Positions 9,025 to 17,494 of a stretch of 64,000 nucleotides of DNA are shown here, piece after piece. A program made the translations under genes and the position numbers. The notes under the pieces were generated by a model. The model saw only the letters and a program-made list of their open reading frames with translations, did not search any database and was not told the DNA's origin. The DNA comes from Bradyrhizobium lupini. Lineage in GTDB: Bacteria; Pseudomonadota; Alphaproteobacteria; Rhizobiales; Xanthobacteraceae. The stretch covers positions 5,723,001 through 5,787,000 of the forward strand of contig NZ_CP162553.1 in NCBI RefSeq assembly GCF_040939785.1, given 5' to 3'. The stretch's first letter is position 1, and every line of letters starts with the position of its first letter.

Positions 9025-10434
9025 TTACTTGGGCTTGGCACCACTAGCCGCCCTCTTTAGAGCCGCATAAGTACGATCTCGCAGCTCTAACCAATTCGGG
9101 TCGTCCTGTGGATTCTCGTTTATGAAAATGGGCTTGAGCAGCTTGTCGTCTTTACTATTCGCCTTAATCTCGTTTTCCGCTTTGTTAAATGCATCGATTG
9201 CTTGTTTAGCGGCGGCGTATCCTAGCGTTATCGAATTTTCGAGATTGCTGTGGTTCCACTTGAAATTGATGTGCCCCGGCACGTGAATCTCGACGACTAC
9301 GCCTCTCCAAGGCGTTTTCCCGTTCCTCCTGTCCACGGCTGGTTTGTCGAGCATCCCGCACTCGACCGCTTTCTCAAGTATTCCGGCTTCGGCTGCTCTG
9401 TCGAGTGTGTGCGCCTCTTTGACGTGATATTTGAAAAGCTTGACGTCATCCTCACCGACCGTTGACGCAAACAGTTGGCAGAGATTTGCTAGTGCATCGT
9501 GAAGATTTTCCGGAACGCGGATTTGCTTCGCATCGACGATCCGGCTCACCCAGATTTCATCCAAATCAGGGTGCTCCTCGAGCAAGCTATCGAAGTTCAC
9601 AGTATCGACTAACGCCCCTTCGCAATATGTAACTTGGTCGATCTCAACCGTCCCTTCGACGAAGGGAAGAGACGAACACGCACACAGGCTGCGTGAGTCG
9701 ATAGCTCCCCTGTACTGCTTTTTCTCGTCCTCCTTCATCCGACGATTGGAAAACAACGCCAGCTTCTGTTCGTCGAGATTCCAGGCGTTGTGATAGATGT
9801 GTGGCATACCGTCCTTTTTCAGCTCGTCGAAGTTTATGCTCTTCATAAACTCGCTATCCGGATAGTTGATCCTGGATAGGCCGTTGACCTTGGACAAGTA
9901 CATCAGGGAGGTGAGGTATCGGACAAGTGGATTAGGTGCGAGCACCTTATTGAGTATCCAGTTGTTGATGTCTCCTTCGCGCCATTCCTTGAAGGGTTGT
10001 TCACCACGAGGCAGACGATTGAACCAAGCGGACATGTTGCCCTGGATCTGTTCCATCATTTTGTACGGTTGCCATCGGAAATCACTGTAACTTTTGGGAT
10101 CGGTGACGAAGTCCTGGAAGGCCTTGATGTTGGCGTTCCAATCCGTCCCGAATACGGTGTTTATGGGGAAACGCTCATAGCCTTCATCGTCCCGAAACAC
10201 GCCGTCCCTGAAGAATTCATAGGTCAGCTCGGCTCTGCTTTTGTTTTCTTTTTTGATTTTTTCTTCATCGAATTGATTGTAGACGATGCCAACCCAGGCG
10301 CCGATGCAGGACAACGCCCACACATCAGACTTATCGTCGAACGTCTTGCCGTCCTCAGCAAGTGCTTTCAGAACCCCGATGTGTAGCCCTGCTGCCGGTC
10401 CGCCGCCGCCGAGCGTAATCGCTCTCTTCACCAT
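9025..10434 (-). CDS. Patatin-like protein with substituted catalytic residues
   Basis: A 469-residue protein. The N-terminus has the patatin oxyanion loop GGGGPAAGLHIG at residues 9-20. The nucleophile elbow, normally GXSXG, reads GAWVG at 45-49, so Trp47 replaces the catalytic Ser. The later Asp motif, normally DGG/DGA, reads YCEGALVDTVNF, so Glu272 replaces the Asp. The fold around both motifs is well kept (SSLPFVEGTVEID before the second). It may therefore be a non-hydrolytic family member or use other residues. The gene is visibly richer in A and T than its neighbours, which suggests transfer. It converges with the cyclase gene, with 48 bases between. An ATTGG-rich leader gives no strong ribosome site. 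Confidence 0.8.
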   Translation of the reverse strand: MVKRAITLGGGGPAAGLHIGVLKALAEDGKTFDDKSDVWALSCIGAWVGIVYNQFDEEKIKKENKSRAELTYEFFRDGVFRDDEGYERFPINTVFGTDWNANIKAFQDFVTDPKSYSDFRWQPYKMMEQIQGNMSAWFNRLPRGEQPFKEWREGDINNWILNKVLAPNPLVRYLTSLMYLSKVNGLSRINYPDSEFMKSINFDELKKDGMPHIYHNAWNLDEQKLALFSNRRMKEDEKKQYRGAIDSRSLCACSSLPFVEGTVEIDQVTYCEGALVDTVNFDSLLEEHPDLDEIWVSRIVDAKQIRVPENLHDALANLCQLFASTVGEDDVKLFKYHVKEAHTLDRAAEAGILEKAVECGMLDKPAVDRRNGKTPWRGVVVEIHVPGHINFKWNHSNLENSITLGYAAAKQAIDAFNKAENEIKANSKDDKLLKPIFINENPQDDPNWLELRDRTYAALKRAASGAKPK

Positions 10435-11110
10435 TGGTTCCTCCCATCTATTTTATCGTGTGGCTTATTCTCCGATCGAGTTTCCGAATTGCGTGAAGAG
10501 GAAGAGATTAATCGTTTTTGGGATCATTGGAAAGCGCGGTTGAGGTGGATATTCGACGCTTTCTTGGACCTTCGCATCGAACTAGCGCACATACGCTAGG
10601 AGCGCGAGGACTTGGTATCGTGCGATTACGTTTGACCCTCTCGTACTGGTGTGAACCAGTTCGCGTTAGATATTAATCGCTGACGGTAGTAGGAGTAGCT
10701 GTAGTCCATTTCGTGACTTCCGGTAATGGCGCCTCAGCGAACTCGCTGAGCGCTTCGTTGAGGTCCGCTCTGTACGGCAAGGCGGACCAGATTTGCTCCG
10801 GTTGAGTTCTTCGCATTTTGACCCGAAGTCGTCCTTGGACGGAGCATGCGCTGACCTCCATGGAGAGCGCACCTACGATCGATAAAATCCACTCTCTAAG
10901 AGAGACGTGCCTTTGCGACCAAAAAACAATCCTACACATCGTCGCGGGCGTTTTGATGGCCCGGCAAATGACGCCCGAGTACCGAACGAACGTAGGTTAC
11001 AGTCGCCGCGCAGTGAGATCGCCCGCGGCTATGTCGAAGATGTTGGCAAACTGTGAGGTAGTTTATATCCCTGCATTCTTGGCCCACCCTAATGTGGCAG
11101 AGGCTTCTTA
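10435..11110. other. Intergenic stretch holding repeat copy 2
   Basis: No frame here has a ribosome site and a coherent protein. It contains the stem-loop repeat at 10762-10824; the rest shows nothing I can identify. Confidence 0.4.
10762..10824 (+). repeat. Stem-loop repeat element, copy 2
   Basis: GGTCCGC (10762-10768) pairs with GCGGACC (10782-10788) around a 13-base loop of different sequence from copy 1. The tail again contains GGTTGAGTTCTTCGCA and ends in TTTGACCC, at exactly the same spacing of 63 bases overall. Confidence 0.75.
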
Positions 11111-11128
11111 CTTTAAAGGAGGCATCCA

Positions 11129-11389
11129 ATGCTCGCCGCAATCAAATGGAACTCCCGATATAGCGCTCGCGAATGGGTGATGATGGCTGGGGTGCTCGTC
11201 GTCCAACTCCGCACACTGAATGCAAACCGACAGAAGGGTGAAAGCAAGCCAAAGCGGCCACTCTGGAAACACTTCGACGACACTCATCATTGGGACTCAA
11301 CCGCGGAGGAATGGGTCCCCGACAAGATCAGTGATAGTGCAACGCATTATGCGTCCCGCAGGCCGAGTTCCGAGACTCCCTCTCACTAG
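11129..11389 (+). CDS. Small hypothetical protein
   Basis: An 86-residue hydrophilic protein of no family I recognise. The start is well supported: AAAGGAGG lies eight bases before the ATG. The N-terminal half is rich in Trp, Lys and Arg (KRPLWKHFDDTHHWD), and there is no signal peptide or membrane segment. It stands alone in an otherwise non-coding region. The strong ribosome site is the main reason to believe it. Confidence 0.5.
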   Translation: MLAAIKWNSRYSAREWVMMAGVLVVQLRTLNANRQKGESKPKRPLWKHFDDTHHWDSTAEEWVPDKISDSATHYASRRPSSETPSH

Positions 11390-11797
11390 TGGGCCTATCG
11401 AGCGGTGCGGTCGCGCACAAGTAGCTGGATCGGGATGTGCGTGCCTCTGGCCGCGTGATAGCGATCCAGCAATTGCTTGGGCCGTTTGCCGGCCGCTTTG
11501 GTAAACAATCTGGATAACAAGGCCATCGCGCGCGTCGAGCAAGACACTTTCATCTGTCACATGCGTCAACTTGCCTGTCTTTCCCGACCGCATTCGCCGC
11601 ATTATCGAGGAATGCCCGCCCCCGTCGTAGATGATCAAGGTAGGCGCGCGCCAAGCCGTGCAAAATGGCATATACTCACAAGCCAGTAGTATTAAAGCCT
11701 AACGAAAGAATGCCCTTCGGAACAAATGCAACGCGACGTCCTACGTCAGGAGGACGTCGCGATGCAATTGTGCATCACAACCAGAGGGGAAGTTGCT
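11390..11797. other. About 400 bases without a gene
   Basis: I see no convincing coding sequence. Bases 11735-11760 contain an inverted GACGTCCTACGT/AGGACGTC pair just before the next gene, possibly regulatory. Confidence 0.35.
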
Positions 11798-12268
11798 ATG
11801 AAGCGACGTTCATTGCTCTTGGCATTGTGTTCTTCCGCCTTCATCTCTGCACCGGCACTGGCCGATGAGGTCAAGCAGGAGGCCGAAAAATTAGCCGTCG
11901 CCTACACCGACTGCGTCGCCAAGAAAGACGCGGCCTGTGTCGCTGCGCTCTATACAAAGGACGGGGTCCAGATCAACCCGGGCGGTGTGTTTTCCGATCT
12001 CAAGACCGTATACGAAAACAACTTCAAGAACGGCACCGATCATATAGAGATCAGAGTCGGCAACATGTCGGTCATCAACAACGATCTGGTCGTTGCCAAC
12101 GGCGAGACCGACATCTTCGGTAAGGACCCTAAGAGCGGCGACGCCACCAAGGTTACAGTGTTCTGGGGCGCCATCGACATACGTGAAGGCGGCGCTTTAA
12201 AAATCCGCCAGTTGACCGTCGGCATGAAGCCGCCTCCAGCTAAGGAAGCCAGCGCCGAGAAGAAGTAG
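11798..12268 (+). CDS. Exported SnoaL-like / DUF4440-type protein
   Basis: A 156-residue protein starting at ATG 11798, where AGAGGGGAAG provides a ribosome site and a signal peptide begins (MKRRSLLLALCSSAFISAPA, cleavage near ALA-D). The mature part has the NTF2/SnoaL layout: an N-terminal helix ending YTDCVAKKDAACVAALYTKDG, then DHIEIRVGNMSVINNDLVVANGE and a closing strand. It has two cysteines 10 residues apart in the first helix. Family members include SgcJ/EcaC-type proteins, mostly of unknown function; periplasmic location is inferred. Upstream in-frame starts are rejected because they precede the signal peptide. Confidence 0.72.
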   Translation: MKRRSLLLALCSSAFISAPALADEVKQEAEKLAVAYTDCVAKKDAACVAALYTKDGVQINPGGVFSDLKTVYENNFKNGTDHIEIRVGNMSVINNDLVVANGETDIFGKDPKSGDATKVTVFWGAIDIREGGALKIRQLTVGMKPPPAKEASAEKK

Positions 12269-12418
12269 GACGTCATCATGTCGTAAGTCACCACGCGCCC
12301 ATCCTCTTTGAGGGTGGGCGTTTGATCTTGCTGCACGCGTCCGAAAGCGAAATACGGTTGCCTCGAAATGCACACCGCTCGCGCGATGTCTGCAAGTGGC
12401 CCATCCACGTCTCATTGA

Positions 12419-12480
12419 GGTCCGTTCATGGGGCTTAGCGGACTGAATATGCTCGCGTTGAGGTTTTCGCTTTTGAACCC
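12419..12480 (+). repeat. Stem-loop repeat element, copy 3
   Basis: A diverged copy: GTCCG (12420-12424) pairs with CGGAC (12439-12443), and the tail GTTGAGGTTTTCGC ends in TTTGAACCC. The 3' flank, including an ACAATGTGTTAGTTTGGGG stretch, also resembles the flank of copy 1 (ACTGTGTTACATTGGG), so the similarity extends about 150 bases to the start of the following gene. Confidence 0.65.
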
Positions 12481-12606
12481 GCACCGCACATCGCGCGGCT
12501 GGCAGGCGTACTCGAGATTCTGTGGCAGAAGTCATGGCCGGCCAGTCACAATGTGTTAGTTTGGGGCGAGTGATAGGTTGTCTCGACCTTTGCCGAGGCA
12601 TCAGAC

Positions 12607-13294
12607 ATGAAGCGGCGCGAGTTCATAACGGCACTCGGCGGCGCTGCGGTGTGGCCGCTGGCGGCTCAAGCGCGCAATCTAAAAAGATTTACCGCATTGG
12701 ATATCTGACGGCTAATTTGAGCAGCTATCCTTGGGTAAACGGCTTCGTTCGCGAATTAAGTGATCGCGGCTATTCGGAGGGCAACAATCTCACCATCGAA
12801 TGGCGGGAGGCAAAAGGACATTCGGAACTTCTGCCTGGGATGGCTGCCGATCTGGTCCGGCAGAATGTCGACGTGATCGTGGAACGTTTGAAGTTCGTTC
12901 ACCGCCGGAATTTGAGGTCGCGTTTGCTTCAATCCTGCGCAAAAGGCAGGATCCGATGATTGATGCGATGACTACCGTCACCGATCCGATGTTCGTCTTT
13001 GATCGGAAGAGGATTGTCGACTTCGGAATAGAAAACAAAATTCCGAACGCCCATGAATATCGAGAATGGGTGCAGAGCGGCGGACTGCTTGCCTTTGGTC
13101 CTACAATTGATGGAATATGGCGTCGGGGCGCATATTTCGTCGAGAAGATCCTCAACGGGGCAAAGCCAAGTGATTTGCCCGTCGAAGGGCCGAGCGAATT
13201 CCATCTTGCGATCAACCTCAAAGCTGCCAAAGATATGGGCCTATCTGTTCCTCAGCATTTGGTCGCGAGGGCTGACGAGTTGATTGTCCGCTAA
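12607..13294 (+). pseudogene. ABC transporter substrate-binding protein (ABC_sub_bind family), broken
   Basis: The start MKRREFITALGGAAVWPLAA is the typical twin-arginine-like leader of this family, common in Bradyrhizobium. The frame then shifts: the second frame reads KKIYRIGYLTANLSSYPWVNG to about NVDVIVE near 12885. A large central part is missing, and a third frame from about 12905 encodes the C-terminus (PMFVFDRKRIVDFGIEN, DLPVEGPSEFHLAINLK, ARADELIVR). At least two frame changes and an internal deletion make it non-functional. It follows repeat copy 3, as the cyclase follows copy 1. Confidence 0.8.
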
Positions 13295-13339
13295 TGACCA
13301 CCGATTGCAGACCTCCGGGTTGAGGACCGGGAGCATTCC

Positions 13340-13405
13340 GATGTTCTCGAAGGTCAAGGCGCTCGGCATCGATCTCCCTGCGACGCTGCTCGGCCGAGGT
13401 GATTG
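13340..13405 (+). pseudogene. C-terminal scrap of a second ABC_sub_bind protein
   Basis: The translation KVKALGIDLPATLLGRGD followed by stop matches the family's C-terminus and parallels AAKDMGLSVPQHLVARADE 100 bases upstream. It is therefore probably the tail of another decayed copy. Confidence 0.5.
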
Positions 13406-14060
13406 AACGACGATCTTCTGCGCTGCACGAGTCTGCTGTTGGGCCCATCTCGGACATTCTGACCGGCGCTGATGATGGTCCCCGGAGCTCAAGCGGAAGT
13501 GAGCAGCCTGGGACACCAAAGGCCGCTCGTGACCCACTCTAGACGTCATATGCTTCAGGACCGCCTCGCCGTTGAGAGCGTAGCAGCGTCGCGGCGCATA
13601 GCGGGGCAGGTGGTCGCCTGCGCTCAGCAGCCCGCGAGATCAAAATGCGAGGGGTACGCGGATATGTCAGTTGGCCGAGGTTTGCATCCAGCCTAGGCCA
13701 ATGCTACGGGTTTACCAGCGTCCCCTCGTCGGAAACGCGCCACGCTGCCAAGCCGAAACATAGCGTTAGCATCAAGTTGGCCAGCAAGAGCAGGACCGAG
13801 GCAAAGTGGCTCACACGCGCCTCGGGAACAGAACGTCCCTCCAGTCCGGAGACAGGTGGATGATTCGAAAAATGCAGCTGTGCTGACCTGGTTGTAGTTT
13901 GTAAAGATGCTGGATCAACAGCTTCGAACGGGGAGCGCAGCCATCGAGCGGTTCGTGTGGAGCCGCGGACTTCGCGCCGCGCTGATCGTAGCTAAGAGGC
14001 ACGGCAGGAGTTATGATCTGTTCCTTCTCGCTCGGGTCATTCGCTTCGAAGGAGTCTGGC
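13406..14060. other. About 650 bases without a gene
   Basis: All frames are short, lack ribosome sites and resemble no family. I see nothing defined until the AAGGAG before 14061. Confidence 0.35.
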
Positions 14061-14321
14061 GTGATAAAAATCTTACAAGGAATGCTCCTCGCGACCACGG
14101 TTCTGGCTGCTGCTAGTGGGGCGCACGCAGCGGGTGGCTGTGGCGAGGGCTGTCATAGGACAACCGGTGGCGCATGTGTCGTCGACGGCTGGGGCACGGG
14201 AGCCAAGGTTCGGAACGAATGCCCGGCGACCGCTCGCCCCCGTCCACCCTGCGGCGGCGGGGATTTCATCTGGGACCGCACCAAACAGGCATGCTTCCAA
14301 AATAACCGCACCTGGTTCTGA
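14061..14321 (+). CDS. Small secreted GCG_CRPN-type cysteine-rich peptide
   Basis: Starting at GTG 14061, six bases after AAGGAG, the 86-residue product has a signal peptide (IKILQGMLLATTVLAAASGA, cleavage at AHA-A) and then GGCGEGCHRTTGGAC. This is the GCG...HR...G.C signature of the GCG_CRPN small exported proteins that are numerous in Bradyrhizobiaceae. Further cysteines occur in NECPATARPRPPCGGG and QACFQN. Function is unknown. The frame is open upstream of the GTG, but the signal peptide and ribosome site decide the start. Confidence 0.65.
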   Translation: MIKILQGMLLATTVLAAASGAHAAGGCGEGCHRTTGGACVVDGWGTGAKVRNECPATARPRPPCGGGDFIWDRTKQACFQNNRTWF

Positions 14322-14590
14322 TCTCGCGCCCCATTCAGGCGCGCTCTACACAGCGCAATCTGATCTCAGTGCGATGGCCTCAGAGCGGGTGACAACGAGT
14401 TCAGACGGGAACAGCTTGGCCCTTATCTCGGCCAGTGCGTTGCTTCATGGCCCGCTGTCGGCGCCGGCGCTGACGGGCTCGGTTCACGTGCTTCGGATCA
14501 GGTGCGGACCTCCAGGCACGGGAGCCGGATAGGGCTGGACTGCTATGATGGTTGTGCGGCCCTGCCGCTGGCTTACAGCTCAACTGCGGA

Positions 14591-14806
14591 CTAGCCGTCT
14601 TGGCAGGGAATACCGAAGTTGTCACAAGCGAGAGCGAATGACTCTTTTGCTTTTGTATCCTCGAAGCAAAAGCGAGTGCCGACCTCTGCCTGATCGATCC
14701 ACCAATCGACGTTACTGCCTTTTGCGATGCGGGAGGCTTCGCCGCGTAACAGGTCCAGTTGTCTTCCCGCAGCACGAACAATCAGGCAATTTTTCTCTTT
14801 GGGCAT
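14591..14806 (-). CDS. Small hypothetical protein
   Basis: A 71-residue protein starting MPKEKNCLIVRAAGRQLDLL. GGAGAAGG lies five bases before this ATG, so it is preferred to the start 57 bases further upstream. No signal peptide or membrane segment is present. WWIDQAEVGTRFCFEDTKAKE in the second half looks like folded-protein sequence. I do not recognise a domain. Confidence 0.55.
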   Translation of the reverse strand: MPKEKNCLIVRAAGRQLDLLRGEASRIAKGSNVDWWIDQAEVGTRFCFEDTKAKESFALACDNFGIPCQDG

Positions 14807-15269
14807 AATACCTTCTCCAATGGCACAGGACGCGAAGTCATTGGTACTAAGAGCCGTGATCACGAAGGCCGCAGCAGGGGGACTGCTGCTGCGGCCCGCG
14901 CGGTCAAAAATTCCGGGTCAAAAACGACTAGGTGAAATATGCAGCCAACCCCGGTGCGATGATCGTACCGCAGCATCTCTGGCTCGCAATATGATCAGTT
15001 TCACAATCGGCAGAAGGCTTAACGTGCATCAGTGCCCCGGCTCTCAGGTCCATGGGGATCGGGAACATTCGGCAATCTGGGTGCGTTCGCCTCCAGCTCC
15101 GGGCGATGTCTCGGAGCGGACGCGTAGAACTTCCGGCCTCAGGAATCATCTGCCTGGGGCCGGCTTTTTCCAGGACCGTCTTGGCGCCCAGTTTGATTTA
15201 GCGGTCGCCTATGTCAATTTGGCAGATGAAAGGGTGGCGGTCGGAAGCTATCCGGGATATGTTGGCAAT
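14807..15269. other. About 460 bases without a gene
   Basis: No frame stands out. An inverted GCAGCAGGGGGAC/TGCTGCTGCGGC stretch near 14870 is the only structure seen. Confidence 0.3.
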
Positions 15270-15680
15270 TCAGCGGAAGCTGGCGCACTGAGAGACGACC
15301 CCGGCTTGGGGGCTTGAGGGTTGATGCCGGGGCCGCTCCGCCAGCTCGAAGAAGAGAGCTAACAAAACCTGCAATTTTTCCTCTGCGCGTTCGTTCCTCC
15401 AACGAGCGCTCGATCTCGCAAACTGCGGCGGCTTGCCGGTGCTAAAATCCGGTCTGACCTGAGCCCCTCGGTTGCCGCATCCGGCGCATACACAACGCGC
15501 CTCGATATCAGACAGGCGAACATCGTCCGACCAGCGAGCGGCGCTGAGTGCAACGTTGTGGCCGGAGTGGCAGCAGACCAGGACACCGCGTAGGCCCATC
15601 TCGCGCATCTCGCCGAAGGTGATCTTGAGCGCTCGGCCGTCGGCGTGCGTTGGCGTGTGGCGTCTAGCAGGAGGGGACAT
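15270..15680 (-). CDS. Small rhizobial protein with CxC-x2-C zinc-ribbon-like motif
   Basis: A 136-residue product. The central part, LKITFGEMREMGLRGVLVCC followed by WSDDVRLSDIEARCVCAGCG, belongs to a small family common in Bradyrhizobium. There it is usually about 80-100 residues long and ends soon after VRPDF. The cysteines (VCC, CVCAGC) suggest a metal ribbon. The C-terminal 40 residues after VRPDF look atypical and may be read-through into unrelated DNA. A competing frame in the same place is longer upstream but composed of random-looking sequence. Function is unknown. Confidence 0.62.
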   Translation of the reverse strand: MSPPARRHTPTHADGRALKITFGEMREMGLRGVLVCCHSGHNVALSAARWSDDVRLSDIEARCVCAGCGNRGAQVRPDFSTGKPPQFARSSARWRNERAEEKLQVLLALFFELAERPRHQPSSPQAGVVSQCASFR

Positions 15681-15736
15681 GCCACCATCAAAGCGGAAGT
15701 ACCTCGCAACCTATTGAATGCTCCGACGTAGCCGCC

Positions 15737-15949
15737 CTAACCGGGCCGCTTTTTCGTTGTGTCGGCTCGGTTTGACCCGACGGGGGGCACTTCCCCATCT
15801 AGCCATTCCTGCTCCTCGGCTAAAGCTCGCCACGCCTCTTCCATGCGCCGGTACCGCTTGTAAGCCGGACTATTCTTAGATGGTTCCCCTTCAGCGAGCG
15901 TTGCGCAGTTGTCTGCGTTCTCTTTGTAAATCTCTGATGGCTTCATCAT
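15737..15949 (-). CDS. Small conserved rhizobial hypothetical protein
   Basis: A 70-residue cytoplasmic protein. AGGAGG precedes two consecutive ATGs at 15949 and 15946. The core KRYRRMEEAWRALAEEQEWLDGE resembles a helical family I associate with rhizobial genomes. No membrane or signal segment is present. Function is unknown. Confidence 0.62.
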   Translation of the reverse strand: MMKPSEIYKENADNCATLAEGEPSKNSPAYKRYRRMEEAWRALAEEQEWLDGEVPPVGSNRADTTKKRPG

Positions 15950-16051
15950 CGGCCTCCTGCGTAATGCTTAGGAGAGGAGTCTGAAAGAAATGTGGTTTCG
16001 CCCGTCCCAGTTCGAGACGTGAAAGTAACCGGCTAGAAAGCTTCAGCCGTT

Positions 16052-16210
16052 GTGAAGGCATCGCATTGGGGGATCACAAGGTTCTACCCCGACTGTCAGG
16101 ACGGCCGGGCTGTGAAGGACGAACACGGGGAGGAAGACCCGAGCGCCGCAGAAGTAAAGCATGAGTCGTTTCTGGTGGTCGCAACGAACTGCTCCGCGAA
16201 GGAGCGCTAG
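16052..16210 (+). CDS. Possible very small protein or relic
   Basis: A 52-codon frame from GTG 16052 reads TRFYPDCQDGRAVKDEHGEE mid-way, reminiscent of the short DUF6894-type proteins of rhizobia (FxLxDG...DxxG). There is no good ribosome site. Its stop overlaps the end of the convergent H1-like gene by four bases. It may be a decayed copy. Confidence 0.25.
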   Translation: MKASHWGITRFYPDCQDGRAVKDEHGEEDPSAAEVKHESFLVVATNCSAKER

Positions 16211-16605
16211 CGCTTCGATTTACTCTTGCTCTTCTTCGCGGTCTTCTTAGACGCAGAATTCTTGGTCGCCTTCTGTGGTGCGGCTTTCTTTGCAGCCTCC
16301 TTGGGTGGCGTTTTAGCCGGCTTCTTGGCAGACTTCTTCGCCGCGGATACTGTCTTCTTTGTACGAGCAGCTGCGACCCGTCTGTTAGCTCTCATAGGGG
16401 CAGGAACGCGCTTCTTCTTCCGAGTGATGATCGGCGGCGGAACAGCGGCAGCATCGGTCGCTTCAGGAATGTAGACTTGCTCGTTGGTCACTCCGGCAAC
16501 CGCTTCTGGATCGGGCTTCATAGCATCCGCGGCTGCAGTCGAGGCGGTGTCCACGATCTCTTTTACAGTGTCTGAAATTCGTTCGACTATTGATTTTTTA
16601 GCCAT
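16207..16605 (-). CDS. Lys/Ala-rich histone H1-like protein
   Basis: A 132-residue protein. Residues 1-60 are mixed and acidic (MAKKSIVERISDTVKEIVDT). Residues 62-132 are almost only Lys, Ala, Pro, Ser and Thr with repeated AKKxAKK units and end KSKSKSKR. This is the layout of bacterial H1-like DNA-binding proteins, so nucleoid or RNA binding is likely. GGGAG lies before the ATG. The basic repeats are low-complexity, so homology searches may mislead. Confidence 0.7.
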   Translation of the reverse strand: MAKKSIVERISDTVKEIVDTASTAAADAMKPDPEAVAGVTNEQVYIPEATDAAAVPPPIITRKKKRVPAPMRANRRVAAARTKKTVSAAKKSAKKPAKTPPKEAAKKAAPQKATKNSASKKTAKKSKSKSKR

Positions 16606-16739
16606 GGGAGGCTCCCTGAGTCGGGGCAGGATATCTCATTTTTGCGTCGGGAGGGATTGGTGCCGTTCTGGCATCTCCGAGGATTCATTCGAAAGAGGGA
16701 AGCGGGATTTAGCGCCCGTTCTATCAAATGATACACCAG

Positions 16740-17093
16740 CTAGTTATTGCCGGAAGCAAGATGGCAACGGCGCGCTGCTTCGGTGGCACGTCGGGCGGCC
16801 CCGGCGCGTCCGGCGCCAGCCCCGGGACGACCGGGGTCGTTCCCCGTGCGCAGCGCGGACCAAAAATTGTGGCTGGTCGACGATCGAATGCCGGATGCGC
16901 GGCAAATTCGTACGGCCATCACCTCAGCGGCATCTCCGCTTCGCACGGCCGAAACTAGGCTCAAGGCCGCAACGAAGACGGACCCGGCATAGATAAAGAG
17001 GCAGATCAAGAACGCCGCCACAATGCTCACGAGCCATCTTATGGACCGGCAAATCAGGGTGGAAAGGGCATTGTTCCAAGATGCGATCGGCAA
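16740..17093 (-). pseudogene. DUF2939-like membrane protein, frameshifted
   Basis: The frame starting MPIASWNNALSTLICRSIRW has a membrane segment (LVSIVAAFLICLFIYAGSVF) and continues AALSLVSAVRSGDAAEVMA, the start of the DUF2939 domain. The next conserved piece, RTNLPRIRHSIVDQ, is found only in another frame about 30 bases on (near 16910). One frameshift therefore breaks the gene, and the remainder is not recognisable. Confidence 0.5.
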
Positions 17094-17179
17094 GGACCTT
17101 TGACGCCTCTTGCGCGGCTGTCACCATGGATCGATCTGTTCGTCAAGGTCGCGCTTGGAGCGGCTCAGGGGGAAGCCCA

Positions 17180-17494
17180 TCATCCATCGGGGAATGGCTC
17201 AAGCAAGGTCCGATCGATTTGGTTGTCGTTGTCAGGAGGGCTGAGAGCTCCTGCGTTCCAGCTTGGTGGCGTGAGGCGGCGGAATGGGACAGAGAGGGCG
17301 CTCGGTTTGCGACTTCGAAGGCGGCGCGAAGTAGGGCGTGTGAAGCGAAATGGGGGCACACCGCGGGCGTGACGCTCTGCTTCTTCGACCAGACCTCGAA
17401 GATCTTCCAATTCTGAGAGCTGAGAAGTGAGTTCGCTAAGTTGTTCGACGTAAAGGATTGCGCGAGAGCCTCGCATAAATGTCCTCCCCAGCAC
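17180..17494 (-). CDS. Doubtful small hypothetical protein
   Basis: A 104-residue frame whose N-terminus (LYVEQLSELTSQLSELEDLR) is a plausible helical segment. The second half is Arg/Pro/Ser-rich and less protein-like. No signal peptide, no recognised family and no strong ribosome site. It may be a relic. Confidence 0.3.
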   Translation of the reverse strand: MLGRTFMRGSRAILYVEQLSELTSQLSELEDLRGLVEEAERHARGVPPFRFTRPTSRRLRSRKPSALSVPFRRLTPPSWNAGALSPPDNDNQIDRTLLEPFPDG

